From: Anseranas semipalmata
Taxonomy: Eukaryota; Chordata; Aves; Anseriformes; Anseranatidae
Length of the DNA: 64,000 nucleotides
Direction of reading: 5' to 3'
Assembly: GCA_013399115.1 (NCBI GenBank)
Contig: VXAA01003984.1
Span: 324,968-388,967, forward strand
The notes below the pieces were generated by a model, which was not told the DNA's origin, made no database searches, and saw only the letters and a list, made by a program, of their open reading frames with translations. Below, piece by piece: positions 36,151-47,481 of this stretch. The position numbers and the translations under genes were made by a program. Each line of letters begins with the position of its first letter. Within the stretch, counting starts at the first letter, position 1.

Positions 36151-38090
36151 TTTTTATATTTTTCTAAAATCTGCCAGCCACCTTTCAGCTGAAAACCTTT
36201 TCTCCTCAGTTAATAGAAGGCAAACAAACTGAGCCCCTTTGCACGTAGTGGGCGAATGCCTATGTGTCAGTATCAAATCTGGCAGGACATTGCTGCAGTT
36301 TCAGGAGTATCTGAAGGAGGAGGAGAATTCAGATGTTGATTGGGAAATATTTCCCCTCCCTCAGTGAAGTGTAAGGGTAAACAATAAAGTACTTTTGGGA
36401 AGAAGACTTAGGAGTGACAGCGCTGGTATTGCAAATAAAATGCAAGTAATGTAACAGCTCCATCAGCAAAACAAAGTACGTGGAAGGAAGCCTGGATGTT
36501 TAAGGCAATGAGTTTGTGTTCAAAATGGAAAAAATTGCTAGTAAAGCTTATTTGAAGTACTTTGTTGAGAAGGGAGCAGCAGCAGTCAATGTGAAATTAT
36601 ATGAAAATATATGTGAGAATTTTTAGTAAATTCTTTGGGGCATTTGCCCAAATTTAGTCACAGCTCAAAATCGTTACTCCCGTCTTATTAGTTTAAAGCT
36701 GTGATGGAAACTCAAAGTGACAGCACTGTCAACACACTGAGACATAATGCCACAGAGCATTGTGCTTCCGGGCCAGCAAACAAAACATCAGCTTCCAAAT
36801 GTAAAAGCACTGAAAAGGGGAAAAAAAGCAACTGTATGCTATGTATCATCACCATATAATGTCATAAAGTAGAACAGCATATTTGCTGACAAAAACAGGG
36901 GCAGGAGTGTGTGTCTGCAGGGACATTCTGTACCATCATCAGGAGCCCATTTTATTTATTTCTAAAATTTGCCTGATGATGGGGTTGAGTAGTGGTAGGA
37001 GTCTGCTATTTGTCTGAATGTTTGATTAAAAAGACAAAAGAACTTCCTCCCATCTTTCATACACACACATACACAAAACAAAGTGAGAAACCATAAAGGA
37101 AAGATCTAGTGTGTAGCTGTTACATGCAAAAGTAAGCAAGGGAAGATGAAAAGCCTTTGAAATTACATTTAATGCTGTAGCATCTCTGTTCCCTCATAAT
37201 AATTCCATTAAACTCAGAACTGAGAGGATACAAAGAAGTTTGCGCTCTTTCTTTCCTGTTCAGATTCAGACCTCTCACACCTTCCTGGTGTTGCTATCAA
37301 GCATTAGAGCATGCATTTACTTGCAGAAGAAGCAGCACCTTTGGCTCCACTGCTTCATGTGAAAGCTCCCATGAGGAAACTGCAAAGGGAATGAACAGAT
37401 CCATGGAAAACATCCCATCTCCTCCTTCCCCTGGCTGCTCCAGTGAAGTTTCCACGGCAGCAGGGTTAGAAGTGTTGATAGGAATGAGGATGGGGATCAG
37501 CAAGGAAAAGATGTGGAATAAGCACAGCTCATCTGACTTCATGGCTATGGTCAAGTTCTGTGGCCTTTAGACCTTACTGAGGCGCACATCCCATGGATGA
37601 TGATAGTAAATCTGTATGAGCCAAGTCAGAGTGGGATGGGGCCTCCACATACAGAGCGTATAATTTGGTTAGAGAATGGCAGTGAGTTGAGATGATACAA
37701 ATAGATAAAGGAGTAAGAATGTAGATCTTCAAGCTCCATGTGGGTTCCAGAAAATCTCCCTCTTGATCCAGGAGAGCTTGTTAGCTTGGGTGATGCAACA
37801 TGTGCACTCTAGGAGTCAATTCTCTGGAATTACAAACAAATTAAGCCTAACTTGAACATTTCACACGAAATTTAGAAAAAGACCAAATCTACTCCCATCA
37901 AAGCCCCAAAACCAGTTTTACACACAGACATGCACATGCAAAACAAAATCTTGATTGAAAAGTTGCAATCATAAAGTTTCCTGCAATTAATATGCAGCTA
38001 TTGTTTATACTGTGAATTGCTACTGTTATTTTTAATAATCATGCAACAAGGGCTTCATTAGAAGACCAAGACATTACAGTGCCGAAAGTT
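36151..38090. other. Unassigned sequence
   Basis: About 1.9 kb with no recognised gene, repeat or motif cluster. Confidence 0.45.
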
Positions 38091-38107
38091 AAAAAAAAAA
38101 AAAAAAN
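38091..38107 (+). other. A16 run ending in an ambiguous base
   Basis: Sixteen A bases followed by one N at 38107. The N probably marks uncertain homopolymer length. Confidence 0.9.
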
Positions 38108-40202
38108 GGAGAAGACCCCAATTAAAGATCTTTAAGTCTAAATGGAAGTGCTGATATGGGTATGCTGGGAGAATTACAGCCATAGAATAGGTTGTCATAC
38201 AAAGCACTAAACCTGCCAAGTCCCCGGTGTTACAGCAGCACTAGAATGTGATATCTGCAGAGGCTCCTGGTGAGGTGCCAGAAGGAAAAGGGGAGCATTT
38301 TGTTTGTTTCCTGCACCATCTCCCTCAATGACATAAGCTAAGGCAACAAAAACCACTTTGTTGGCATTACTGCATCCGCTACAAGCACCTTTCAGCACAG
38401 TAGTGTCAGCAAGGTGATGGGATCTTCTCCTACCCTGCAGTGACACAGACATATTAGCCAACTGTGGAGATTAAGCTTTAGAGACTTGGTGATGAGCACA
38501 TCCTAAAAAAACTCACTTCTCTTCCTGTGAAGAAAGAAAAGGAAGCAATATACCATGAAAGTGAATAGCACAGAGATCCTACTGAGAGTGCCCTACCAAG
38601 ATTTTCTCCTAACCCTCTCTGCTCCTCGCTAGTAACTGAAGGATGAAAAATTCTACAAGTGCAGCTCAGATACACGAACAGAATAGCCAGAAGTTTTATT
38701 AAAGAAAAAAGTTATGTGGTATGTTTCCTAAAAGAAAACATAACACAGAAGCATCTTTTCAGACAAGTAGTTTTCCAAAATTCTGAACCAATCCTTTTGG
38801 CTCTGAGGCAGTTAAAAAGACCTGATGTGTTTGCATACTTGAACAAGACCCTGTAGACCATCAACAACTCACTTGCTATAGTGTCAGGGACTATTTGCCA
38901 TAGTTAGTGACCAGAACGCTTAGCTATGTTACATGGCATGAGACTTTTGCTTGTAATAGGATGTTACACTTTTTCAGCCTCCATGTTTTATGTTCTTTTA
39001 TGTTCTTTCTCCACAGCTGACTGGTTAAACATAAAGGAAACAGCTTTAGGACTGAACTGCACCATGAAACCAGACTCTGAAAAAGTTAAATTTAAGCTCT
39101 GAGCTTTCTTGGTACTTCTTTGCTCGTGGCTCCAACCAAAACTATTTTTTGAGAAACAACATTTTTCACAAATTCTACAGGTTCTCTTACTCCGGAGGTC
39201 ACGTGAAACTATTATAGATTCATTTTGGCCTATAGATCTTTATGCTAAATATTCAGGTAGCATCAATTAGCAGAGATAAGGTATCCTCAGAGTTTCACTG
39301 ATTCACACAAATTGAGGATATAATTCTACAATTTTTGAAGCAAGACATCTGCAGATTAATTTAATGAGGGTTATGACTAAATGATGTTATAGAGCCTCCA
39401 GCATTTTAATAGGACCACTCAATGACAGTTCAATACTTGATTTTCACTGTTTTTCTTAGATTTTTATTTGGGTATACAACACTGCTGTTCTTTTTCTTCC
39501 ATACATGTAACAAATTATATTAATAAATTAATAAATAAGCACAATTTGTAATGAACAAGAATTTTCAAAAATGCACAAAGTTAAGAAACAGTGCAAAGAG
39601 TTTAAGTCTTCTGCTGTTCCTATGCTTAGGCTCTTTTAACGTCCTGTACAAGGATGGAATTCACTTCACTGAAGCACAAATGTCCAAAAATCTGATTAAA
39701 CTAGTATCCTAGGCTCCCTTTACAGAGAGGCTGCCACTTTCATAGGAAATTGAGACATTTTACAGTGGTTTGCCAATAGGAAGTGGACCTACCCTTCACT
39801 ATTGGCTGAAGAGGAAGACTAGCCTACTAACTTAGACCTGGCATTGGATTTTTAGAATGATATAGCTTGATTAATAAATCCCATTCATTCCATTTAGAAG
39901 GATTCACATAAGCATGACTGTTTTCCTTTTTCTTCTTTTTCGCATTCAGCAAAAGACATGTTAGCACCACCAGTGCTTTAGAAGAAAATACATCTTTGAC
40001 ACAAAAGATGCAGAGCCTTTGAACTTCTTCTGTGTCACAGGAAGAGGGAAGTCAAGCTCAAAAGCTCTGCTGATGTCCTGGGATCCTGCAATAGCACAGC
40101 ATTTGTTAGCTGATGTTAAGAAGTGGACTTCATCCCGCATTAGAGAGGAGAGGAGAAATAACTCTACAGTGTGTGCTAAACTGCCCTGAGGGAAAATTCC
40201 TA
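38108..40202. other. Unassigned sequence
   Basis: Nothing recognised; reading frames on either strand stay under 85 codons and lack motifs. Confidence 0.45.
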
Positions 40203-40409
40203 TTAGCAGAATATAAAACCAAGAAGCCTAATTTCATTATAAAAACAGAGCAATGCAACTTGTTCTGAGGGCACTGCTTGTGCATACAGCTCACAACCCA
40301 GTGAGGTCTTACTCTGCACTGTGGCATCATTGCTGTAATGCAAATAAGAAATAAATGCAATAAAAACACCACAAAAAGGCAGAAGAATAATGCCTGTCTT
40401 AAAACTCAT
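40203..40409 (-). other. Short minus-strand frame with a signal-anchor-like start
   Basis: The 68-codon frame begins Met-Ser-Phe-Lys and runs into about 19 hydrophobic residues (Gly-Ile-Ile-Leu-Leu-Pro-Phe through Tyr-Leu), followed by polar residues. That pattern is typical of type II membrane proteins such as Golgi glycosyltransferases. About 96 bases in, the minus strand reads AGA then GTAAGA, a fair splice donor, so a first coding exon is conceivable. I cannot match it to a family, and hydrophobic frames are easily produced by T-rich DNA. Confidence 0.12.
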
Positions 40410-42422
40410 CAGATTAATAATGCAAGGAGTGATTTCAGGAAAGGAAATTAAGCTGTTAAAGCAAAATTCAGCAAGCTCTGACGCAGAAAATACTCCCTAT
40501 GAATCCCATGGTGGTTTTGCTTGAGTAGGGAATGTTGGGCTCAGGCTGTTAGTGAATACTGACTGTCTGTGCTGTGTAGCTGGTAAGGTTTAAAACTCAA
40601 ATCAGCCATCTGTGGGGAGAATTAGGGAAGGGAAAGAACAATGCTGCTCAGGTTCCTGTATCCCCAGTTCAAACCTGCTGGTTAGAAAGTGGGAGATGAC
40701 AGCTGAAGGACATACCTCCACGTGGAACAGATACGTAGAACAAGGGATCCATGGCAACATTTGAGAGCTCTGCAGACTACATGTCACTGTAGTGTGCTAT
40801 ACAGGATATGTGCGGTAATTGTCAATGTGTACAAATGGTACCAGCTCTCTCAAAGCCTTTCACCCAGGATCATTAATGCTCTCGGTGTTTCACAATGTAG
40901 GGATGGGTTGTCAGAACCATTTTTAGCACAAGAAAATGGGAGCCATGAAAGAAAAAAGAGGTCAGACCTGGACAAGGACTCGACTGCTGTCATTTTCAGC
41001 GTTCTGATGCCCAGAGGTAGACACTCATCTCCTGGTGTGATATGCACCGCTCTGAGGAAGGAGTCAATGCTCCTTGCACAGGAGAGACGGCAGCGTAAGG
41101 GGAAAACCCCTTTATGCACAGGGAGAAACTGCCTCTCCCATCTCCTGGGTGACTTAACCACTAACTTCGCCTGAATGGTTTCAGAATGTCAAACTTTTTG
41201 CAAAATTCATTGCTCTTCTAAACACATACCTCACCCACAAGACAGGCACCCTTACGTCTAGGCACAGGATACCAGTTGTGTGAGTCCTGGATAGCTTCTG
41301 GTGATTTGATAGCTATCTCAGCTAAGACAGCAGCACTATATGGCAGCACCAGCTCTACAGTAGCAACACTTTAGGAAGCTTAGCAAATTCTGCGGCAAAA
41401 AAAGAACTTGTTTCATATGGCCACCTATATTCCAAAGGAGATTACACTTGAACTGTGGAACTAGGAGCTCATATTCCTCTTGAAAGCCCCTTCATCGTGA
41501 TTGTTAAGTGCTGCAAACCGTTCATCTCTCTTCTCAGTAAGGTTTACTGGTGTAGACTCAGCATTTTATTAACATAGCTACGTAGCCTGCTGACTGGAGC
41601 AATATTGTGTCCGGACAGTTCAGCATGTGCACTGCTCCATGAACAGACATGTTTCTAAATGCCTAAATCACATTAGCTGTATATTGGGTACAAATATGCT
41701 GGTTTGGATTTGGCTCTAAATAGATAGCTCAAGGTTACATGCTAAGCCAAAGTTGAGAATTGTCTTCCACCTGCCCATGTCCAGCCCTGGGCTATAGTCT
41801 GATCTGTTAGTGGGTTATGCATATTCATGTTTTCATAGCCTCAGGAATCGGGACCTTGTACAAGGCTTCAGACATAGACACAAGTCTTCTCTTGGAGGAC
41901 AGCAACATCAAGAGCTAGAGCAGAAAGGCAGGCCATATGCTAAAAAGCCAATAAGGCCAAGGGAGGCTCTGAGATGTCTCTCAAGGAGCTCCAGTGAGCT
42001 TGAAAGTTATTTCTTCTGTGGTTCCTCTTGCCTGCAGACACGCTGTTTGGCCTTTGAAGGATGAATTCTCCCTCCAGCACAGAAAGCCCGGTGGTATGGG
42101 TAAGGTACGACTTCCCTTTGTCCTTGCAGCAGCTTTGTTCAATCTGTAATCCAGTGGGGCCATACTCCCATCAGCCTCTGAACAGCCACACTAGGAAATT
42201 GTGCAAAGATCCTGAAAGGGCCTTACTTCTGTAAAAAAATCTCCCTTGAGGATATGTTGAATTGCCATGTACAAAGCCTAAGTTCTACATACATGTAGCC
42301 CCATAGTCTTAATGTCATTTGCCACTCAGTTTTCCAACTGGATTTCCCTCCCTTCTCCTCTTATTCACAGAGATTTATTCTTTCCTTATTTTTTTTCATG
42401 CTAATGTAAGAGCATAAAGCAC
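40410..42422. other. Unassigned sequence
   Basis: A 150-codon + frame (40722-41174) and a 103-codon - frame (40850-41161) overlap on opposite strands; neither shows a domain, and both are probably chance. The 17-base word shared with 16287-16303 lies at 41800-41816. Confidence 0.4.
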
Positions 42423-42764
42423 ATGGTGGATTCATTATCTGAGCCACCAATACAAATTTCATTCAAAACACCAGCTATAGACTACAGCCCTGTCTCCATA
42501 AATTACAATGGAAACCTTAATGGAGGTGTCATTCACCCCCACTATTATTATTATGATACAACAGGAGATGTGTATGCTTTAAAAAGTAAAGAAAATATTC
42601 CTATCCATAGTAAAGCCTCCTGTATATATGGTATAATATGCAAATATAAAATTATTAATCAAACCTTTCCAAAACAAGGTGAAAGGATTTCTCCTTTTGT
42701 TTTAGTAGATTGCTTTGACCCAAACAAACAAACAAAAAAACACTTTCAGGACATCCATTTCTGA
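42423..42764 (+). other. 113-codon reading frame of unknown status
   Basis: The frame contains a Tyr run from CAC-TAT-TAT-TAT-TAT and ends in a Lys/Gln stretch from a CAAA repeat. No domain is recognised. The AT-rich codons match the surrounding DNA, so chance is the likeliest explanation. Confidence 0.08.
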
Positions 42765-43693
42765 TCCTGAAAACTGTCCAAGCATCTGTGTACAGATATA
42801 AGCAGGACACGTGCATATTTGACAGTCAAAACTTCTGTAACTAAAAGGAGGGCAAAATCCTAAATGTCTTCTGTAGAGCATGACTGGGTCAAGTTGTCAA
42901 GTCTTGGTATATAGCCTTACAGCCAGAGCTGCCTTTAGAGTCAGTTTGGCACGTCTTTTAAAGTAGGACTGATCCTCTCTGCTGGAAGAAGTTATGGATG
43001 CGATGATGATCTATGATGGAAACAATACCTTCAGTGACTTTGTAACATTCTCATTAGAGAGCAGACAAAACCTATGGATATCAGAGCCAACTCGTAAAGC
43101 AGCATCCACTTTATTGTAGTTCTGATACTACAAAGACACTCTGGCAGCTCTCGTGTAACCCTAGGATCTGGCAGAAAAAATAGTGAAGCAATTGCTTTAA
43201 AACTGTAATAATCTCCTGCTTTTCATCTTAGGCCTGTGGTTTCTCTAGCAGATTATTCTCACAATTGTCCAGTATTGTCATGCTGAGCATAATTCACCCA
43301 TCCTGGTGGCTATAAAGAAAGCACAACTGGGGACAATCAACTAATACTGATTCACATAAGCAAACCAATGTCTATGTGACAAATGTACTTCATGGGCACC
43401 CACCTGACTAGCTTGTGGACTTCACTTTTCTTTCCTGATCAAACAGTTCTCTAGACAGATGTTCTTTCTATTCTTGTTACATTTCATGGAAGACCTAACC
43501 CAATCCATTCAAAATCTTGAGTATTTGGCAGACTGCAGCAACATCTGGAACAATTGCATACTACAATTTCCACACAGGCAAATCCATTCAAGATAAAACA
43601 GGCACACACCTCTCCTGAAATTGTTAGAAGAATCCTAGAGAGTCAGAGAAGTGATTTTGGAGTAGGAGAGACTGCAACTATAAAGAGACTGGG
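42765..43693. other. Unassigned sequence
   Basis: No element or gene was recognised. Confidence 0.4.
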
Positions 43694-43730
43694 AAAAAAT
43701 AAAAAATAAAAAAAATAAAAATAAAAAATT
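43694..43730 (+). repeat. (AAAAAT)n low-complexity repeat
   Basis: Imperfect AAAAAT units only. Confidence 0.9.
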
Positions 43731-45224
43731 GTCCTGAACAATTACTTTTTATTAGAGAATTGTTGTTATCTATAGAAAGAAAAGCTATCCACAGTTGATA
43801 AAGAAAGTCCATTAATTGCTTTTATACATTTTAGGGATCAGGAGACTTGAGAACTAGGGACTTCTGTATTTTCTCCTGAAAGCTGCCATTTCCCTAAGCC
43901 CCAGCAATGCTGCTCACAGCAAACATACAAAACATGCCTTATACAAACTTACCTTATACAAAACATCCCATTTGTAAGCTCCAAAATGCAAACACTCAGC
44001 ACAGTAATTTCCTCCCTCTGAGCATGATGCTGCCATGACTTCAGAACGATAGTGACTTGTGGATGTGGAAAGAGTTAATACTGATTTCTGAAGGAAATAG
44101 AGAGCTGTGTTAATAACGCCAGGAGAGTAAAACAGCTTTTATTCTCCCTGTGACCCCACACTGCCAGCTGCAAGCCTTTCGCAGGCGCAGGTTATTATGT
44201 GGCACTTGAGGAATGCTGTAGCTACCCTTCATTATTCTGATGAGTTTTTTTGTATTTTCTTTTTTTTCCCAGAGGACTGTATCTTTTCCTGGGAAAATAC
44301 TGAGACAAGTCAACAGGAGGGAGCTTTTTAATCTGTCACTCAGGGACTCACATAAGCAAGTACCTGTATAACAGGGTTTGTGGGATCTGGGGAAGATTGA
44401 GTTCTTCAGTCAAGACTTGAAGGTGTGACCTCCTGATTTAGAAGACAGAGTGCTACTTCTGGAGTTTACCACTTCCACCATCCTCCCCATCTGTTTTTGT
44501 CAAGCTCAAGAATTGTGCTGCCAGCGGAAAAGGCTGCAGTTCTTAATGAAATCAGAAGTGCTGGGAATTAAATCTGTGGTTTCTGAAAGATCATCAGCAC
44601 TCTTGTTTTAACCCCTTTTTCTTTTCCTTTTCAGATTCAGATCTTTCACTGTTAAAAACTTCCAGACAATTGCAGTTTGTTTTTTTTTTTCCAATTACTT
44701 TGTAATAGTTGTTTACAAGGATTATCATTAGCATTCCAAGGTATTTTCTTTTATTACTGTTCTTTGTTATAATGTCATATAGAAGTATAAAACAGACAAG
44801 CAGACAGACATATAGCTCAAGAAAAACTCAGTAAACCACAGAACCATGGAGCAAAGATTCGAATACTGATTTTGTTGGAGTACATCTGAGAACAAATCTG
44901 TGTCAGTGAATGGATTAAACTGTCAGCTGATGAAGACTGCATTTGCTCCACCACAAAGAACTCGCCACTAGGTTTACCTCCAGCTGCAAAAAGAACCCCA
45001 AATCTGGAGGTTCCAGACTTCGGAGCTGAGAACAGGAAGAGCCATACTCTCAATGGACATCACCTGGTAGGGAAGTACACCAGTCTACAGAACCCAAGGC
45101 ATTTGGTCTTATTCTTCACAGACACCATTAAAAATCTTTTCTAAAGGTGTTTGGTCTTCTGTCCATCTGTTTTTTTAAATCAAGAAAATGCAGATAATAA
45201 CAAAACTGCAACCAACACTGAGGA
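43731..45224. other. Unassigned sequence
   Basis: A strong pyrimidine tract with TTTTCAG at about 44613-44634 looks like a splice acceptor, without a supported exon. No repeats beyond poly-T runs near 44680. Confidence 0.45.
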
Positions 45225-45362
45225 GACAGTGTTGTTCTGTGGACACAGCACAGGACAGGAAACTATGTTTGTCTTCCCACACTCCATACTTGTTCTCTGG
45301 GTGGCTTCAGACAAACTAACTTCCTTCTTTATCATTCAATTTCTCCATCTCCAGATGGAGAA
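45225..45362 (+). mobile_element. MIR SINE, diverged
   Basis: TTGTTCTCTGGGTGGCTTCAG, then ACAAACTAACTTCCTTC and CAATTTCTCCATCTCCAGATGG, match the MIR order (ctgtgtgacttcagacaagtcact, cctcagtttccccatctgtaaaatgg). The A-rich repeat that follows may have grown from the GTAAAATGG part. Confidence 0.65.
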
Positions 45363-45407
45363 AAAAAAAGAAAGAAAAAGAAAAAGAAAAAAAAAAGAAA
45401 AGAAAAG
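45359..45407 (+). repeat. (GAAAAA)n low-complexity repeat
   Basis: AAAG/AAAAAG units abutting the MIR relic. Confidence 0.9.
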
Positions 45408-45487
45408 TGTTACTGAGCATCTTTCTAAGATTTACTGCTTTAAGATTTATTGTGAATTAGCTGTTTGGGTGTTACTATTGTACTAAT

Positions 45488-45525
45488 TACTATTAATATA
45501 TTATTATTATTACTACTATTATTAT
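45488..45525 (+). repeat. (ATT)n/(ACT)n trinucleotide tract
   Basis: TTATTATTATTACTACTATTATTATG. As with the tract at 21195, this lies just downstream of a MIR relic. CAACACTGTGCTGG about 30 bases on resembles words of the extended reptile/bird SINE tail. Confidence 0.65.
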
Positions 45526-45691
45526 GCTTTTGCAGTGCTGAGAACAGCTTAAATCGTGCAACACTGTGCTGGGATCCAAAACTTGCAGTGGAAAAGCTAG
45601 CCTGAAAGATAACCTTGCCACTAACAAGGTAAAAATGAGAGCACCATGCAACTCAATAGCCTGCTTCACTGATAACAAGGCTTTCAAACAC

Positions 45692-45796
45692 CCTGAGCCA
45701 GATTCTGTTCTCAGCGAGATGAGTGTAAATCTGAGGGGTCCTGCTGAGGTCCGCAGGACTGTAGGGAAATTACTGAAAATCAGAATTTGGCCCAGC
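45692..45796. mobile_element. Short terminal-inverted-repeat element (MITE-like)
   Basis: Ends GCCAGATTCTG (45697-45707) and CAGAATTTGGC (45781-45791) are inverted copies with 10 of 11 bases pairing. The interior words GAGTGTAAATCTGAGG and GGTCCTGCTGAGGTCC and the overall length (about 100 bp) match an old, roughly palindromic repeat I remember as abundant in turtles and crocodilians, with GTGTAAATC next to the ends. No transposase is encoded. It could be a non-autonomous DNA transposon; the family name is not known to me. Confidence 0.6.
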
Positions 45797-46200
45797 GGTA
45801 CTTAAAGTAAACGTGCTTGCTCTAAAGGGCCTGATACGCATTGGCGCTCAGTGTGCTACACAGAGAAGGAAAAACAACAGAGACACACGCTAATTAAAAC
45901 CGCAGATGTGACTTGGTGGCTAGATTAAATAACACCTCTGGAAAGAGGGGAGCTGCCAGATATAAAAGCAGAAAGCTCCTCAACTAAACGGCTCAAAGGG
46001 CTGTTGCTGATCTAATTTCTCCTAATTTCTCGAAGCAGAACCGATAGCCCTCCCTTCCTGGGTGACGTCTGTCAGTTAATGTAGACCCATACCTACTGTC
46101 AAGTGCAGTTTCATTTTTCCTCCATACAGTTTACCCAGAACTCAGGTGGGTATTTAGAGAGCTCTGAAGCACTCCTATTTTCATCGTATTTGGGTAAAAA
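45797..46200. promoter_or_regulatory. Motif-rich stretch with TATA box and CRE-like site
   Basis: TATAAAAG at 45961-45968 is a consensus TATA box (+ strand), placing a hypothetical start near 45992-45998. About 100 bases downstream, GGGTGACGTCTG contains TGACGTC, seven bases of the cAMP response element. CpGs are slightly more frequent than in the flanks, and no repeat is seen. No open reading frame of note follows, so any transcript would likely be non-coding. Confidence 0.28.
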
Positions 46201-46549
46201 TGGAGCAGACAGGGCACATGTGGGACTGAAGCTACCAGAACTGCTCATTTTCAGCCCTTTTTAGTTACAGGGTGAGTATGAAAAGCCCGAGTTACAAGCT
46301 ACAAGTTACAAGTTACTGACTACAGTCAGCAATGCGGATGGAAAATACATGGGTCAAGGCTGCGAATGCTAAAGCCAGCTTTTGGCAGTGCTTTCAATCT
46401 CACAGGCAAAACCAGTCCTATTTCTGCTGGACCTGGTACTTGGCGTGCAAGAGAATTGCATGGCACAATGAAACACACTTTGCTTTCCGGCTATGGGAAT
46501 CAGTGAGAATTTAAGAAATTCACATCACTCCTCAGGAAAACAGACTAAC
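46201..46549. other. Unassigned sequence
   Basis: A small direct repeat (ACAAGCTACAAGTTACAAG) near 46293-46312 is the only feature. Confidence 0.4.
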
Positions 46550-46564
46550 AACACACACACACAC
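46549..46564 (+). repeat. (CA)n microsatellite
   Basis: Short run of about eight CA units. Confidence 0.85.
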
Positions 46565-46687
46565 CAAAAAATTTGAAAACAAAATAAAGCTAAGCCTCTC
46601 AGCCTGGCTGAAGACAATGTCTCCTGTGGCTGCTATTCCTCCAACAGCTGCTGTGTGGCATTGCTCCCCTTCGGATGAAAAGAAGCA

Positions 46688-46730
46688 GTGCGCAATGCCA
46701 GTGAGTCAACAGCGCTCGCCGTAGCGCATT
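46688..46730. promoter_or_regulatory. CpG cluster with an AP-1 site
   Basis: TGAGTCA (46702-46708) is the consensus AP-1 element. Within 43 bases there are five CpGs (GTGCGCAAT, AGCGCTCGCCG, TAGCGCATT), very unlike the flanks. GCGCAAT also resembles a C/EBP half-site. The cluster is compact and its role is unknown. Confidence 0.25.
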
Positions 46731-47074
46731 TCTTGAAGACAGTCCTATTCCCTGTCCCCGTAACAAACTGTTCTAATTGTTATGTTGACTATTATGGCTA
46801 AAATTGCAATGCTCTGCTGTTCAAGATTTTTTTTTCTATATTTCTGTAAAGCTACAGGGAGCAAAAAAGTGCCTTTTACAAATTATTATTATTTAAAAAA
46901 AAAAAAGAAATGCCTTGAAAAATAATCTGCTGGCTATGAAATCTATTATGAAATATATTTCAATTAAAAGGCTACATAATTTATGTGCATAAGCTTTTCT
47001 TCTGTCAAGTTTATATTTTTGTTGTCTTGTCGTAATGCCCTGAAGTAAGCACTTCTGAATTTTAAACTTTAGCA
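46731..47074. other. Unassigned AT-rich sequence
   Basis: Poly-T near 46827 and an A11 run near 46895. No gene. Confidence 0.4.
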
Positions 47075-47365
47075 TTTATCTTAGCAATCACGCTGTGAAG
47101 ATAAATATCCCTTGAGGAAGATACACAATTGGATCTTGTATACCAGTAAGTTAGGCTTTGTACAGGTTATTACTGCACTAGGAAGCATGGGGGTTCGATA
47201 ACAACAATTAGCATTTAGAGATACACTGTTTATGTTGAGTGTATCATACAAGCACCAGTTAATTAAAGCCATGCAATGGTTGTGATTCAGAAGCTCAGTT
47301 CTGGGATCCTTGGAAACATTTATGTGGCATAAAAGGGTCATAAACCAGTTGCAAAATATTCATTA
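47075..47365. promoter_or_regulatory. Possible conserved non-coding element
   Basis: Even composition without repeats, containing GATAAATATCC, AACAACAATTAGC, CACCAGTTAATTAAAGCC and TTATGTTGAGTG words (GATA, SOX and homeodomain-like). Overlapping minus-strand frame 47341 down to 47081 (86 codons) shows no domain. Confidence 0.2.
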
Positions 47366-47451
47366 CAAATTTTCTCTCGGTGCTAAACTTTCTGTAGGGG
47401 TCTTTTCCTCACGTCTATTGTAGTGCAGGGCTATGTCTGAGACCTGCTACT

Positions 47452-47481
47452 CACAGCCACAGCCACAGCCACAGCCACAGC
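47452..47481 (+). repeat. (CACAGC)5 minisatellite-like repeat
   Basis: Five perfect CACAGC units, followed by GGCCAC. Confidence 0.95.

Noticed and set aside
40722..41174. 150-codon + frame overlapping a 103-codon - frame
   Set aside because: Overlap on opposite strands without a domain in either indicates chance openness.
44613..44634. Strong splice-acceptor-like tract
   Set aside because: No downstream donor with an open or protein-like interval; such tracts recur (also near 32461-32481 and 447-471).
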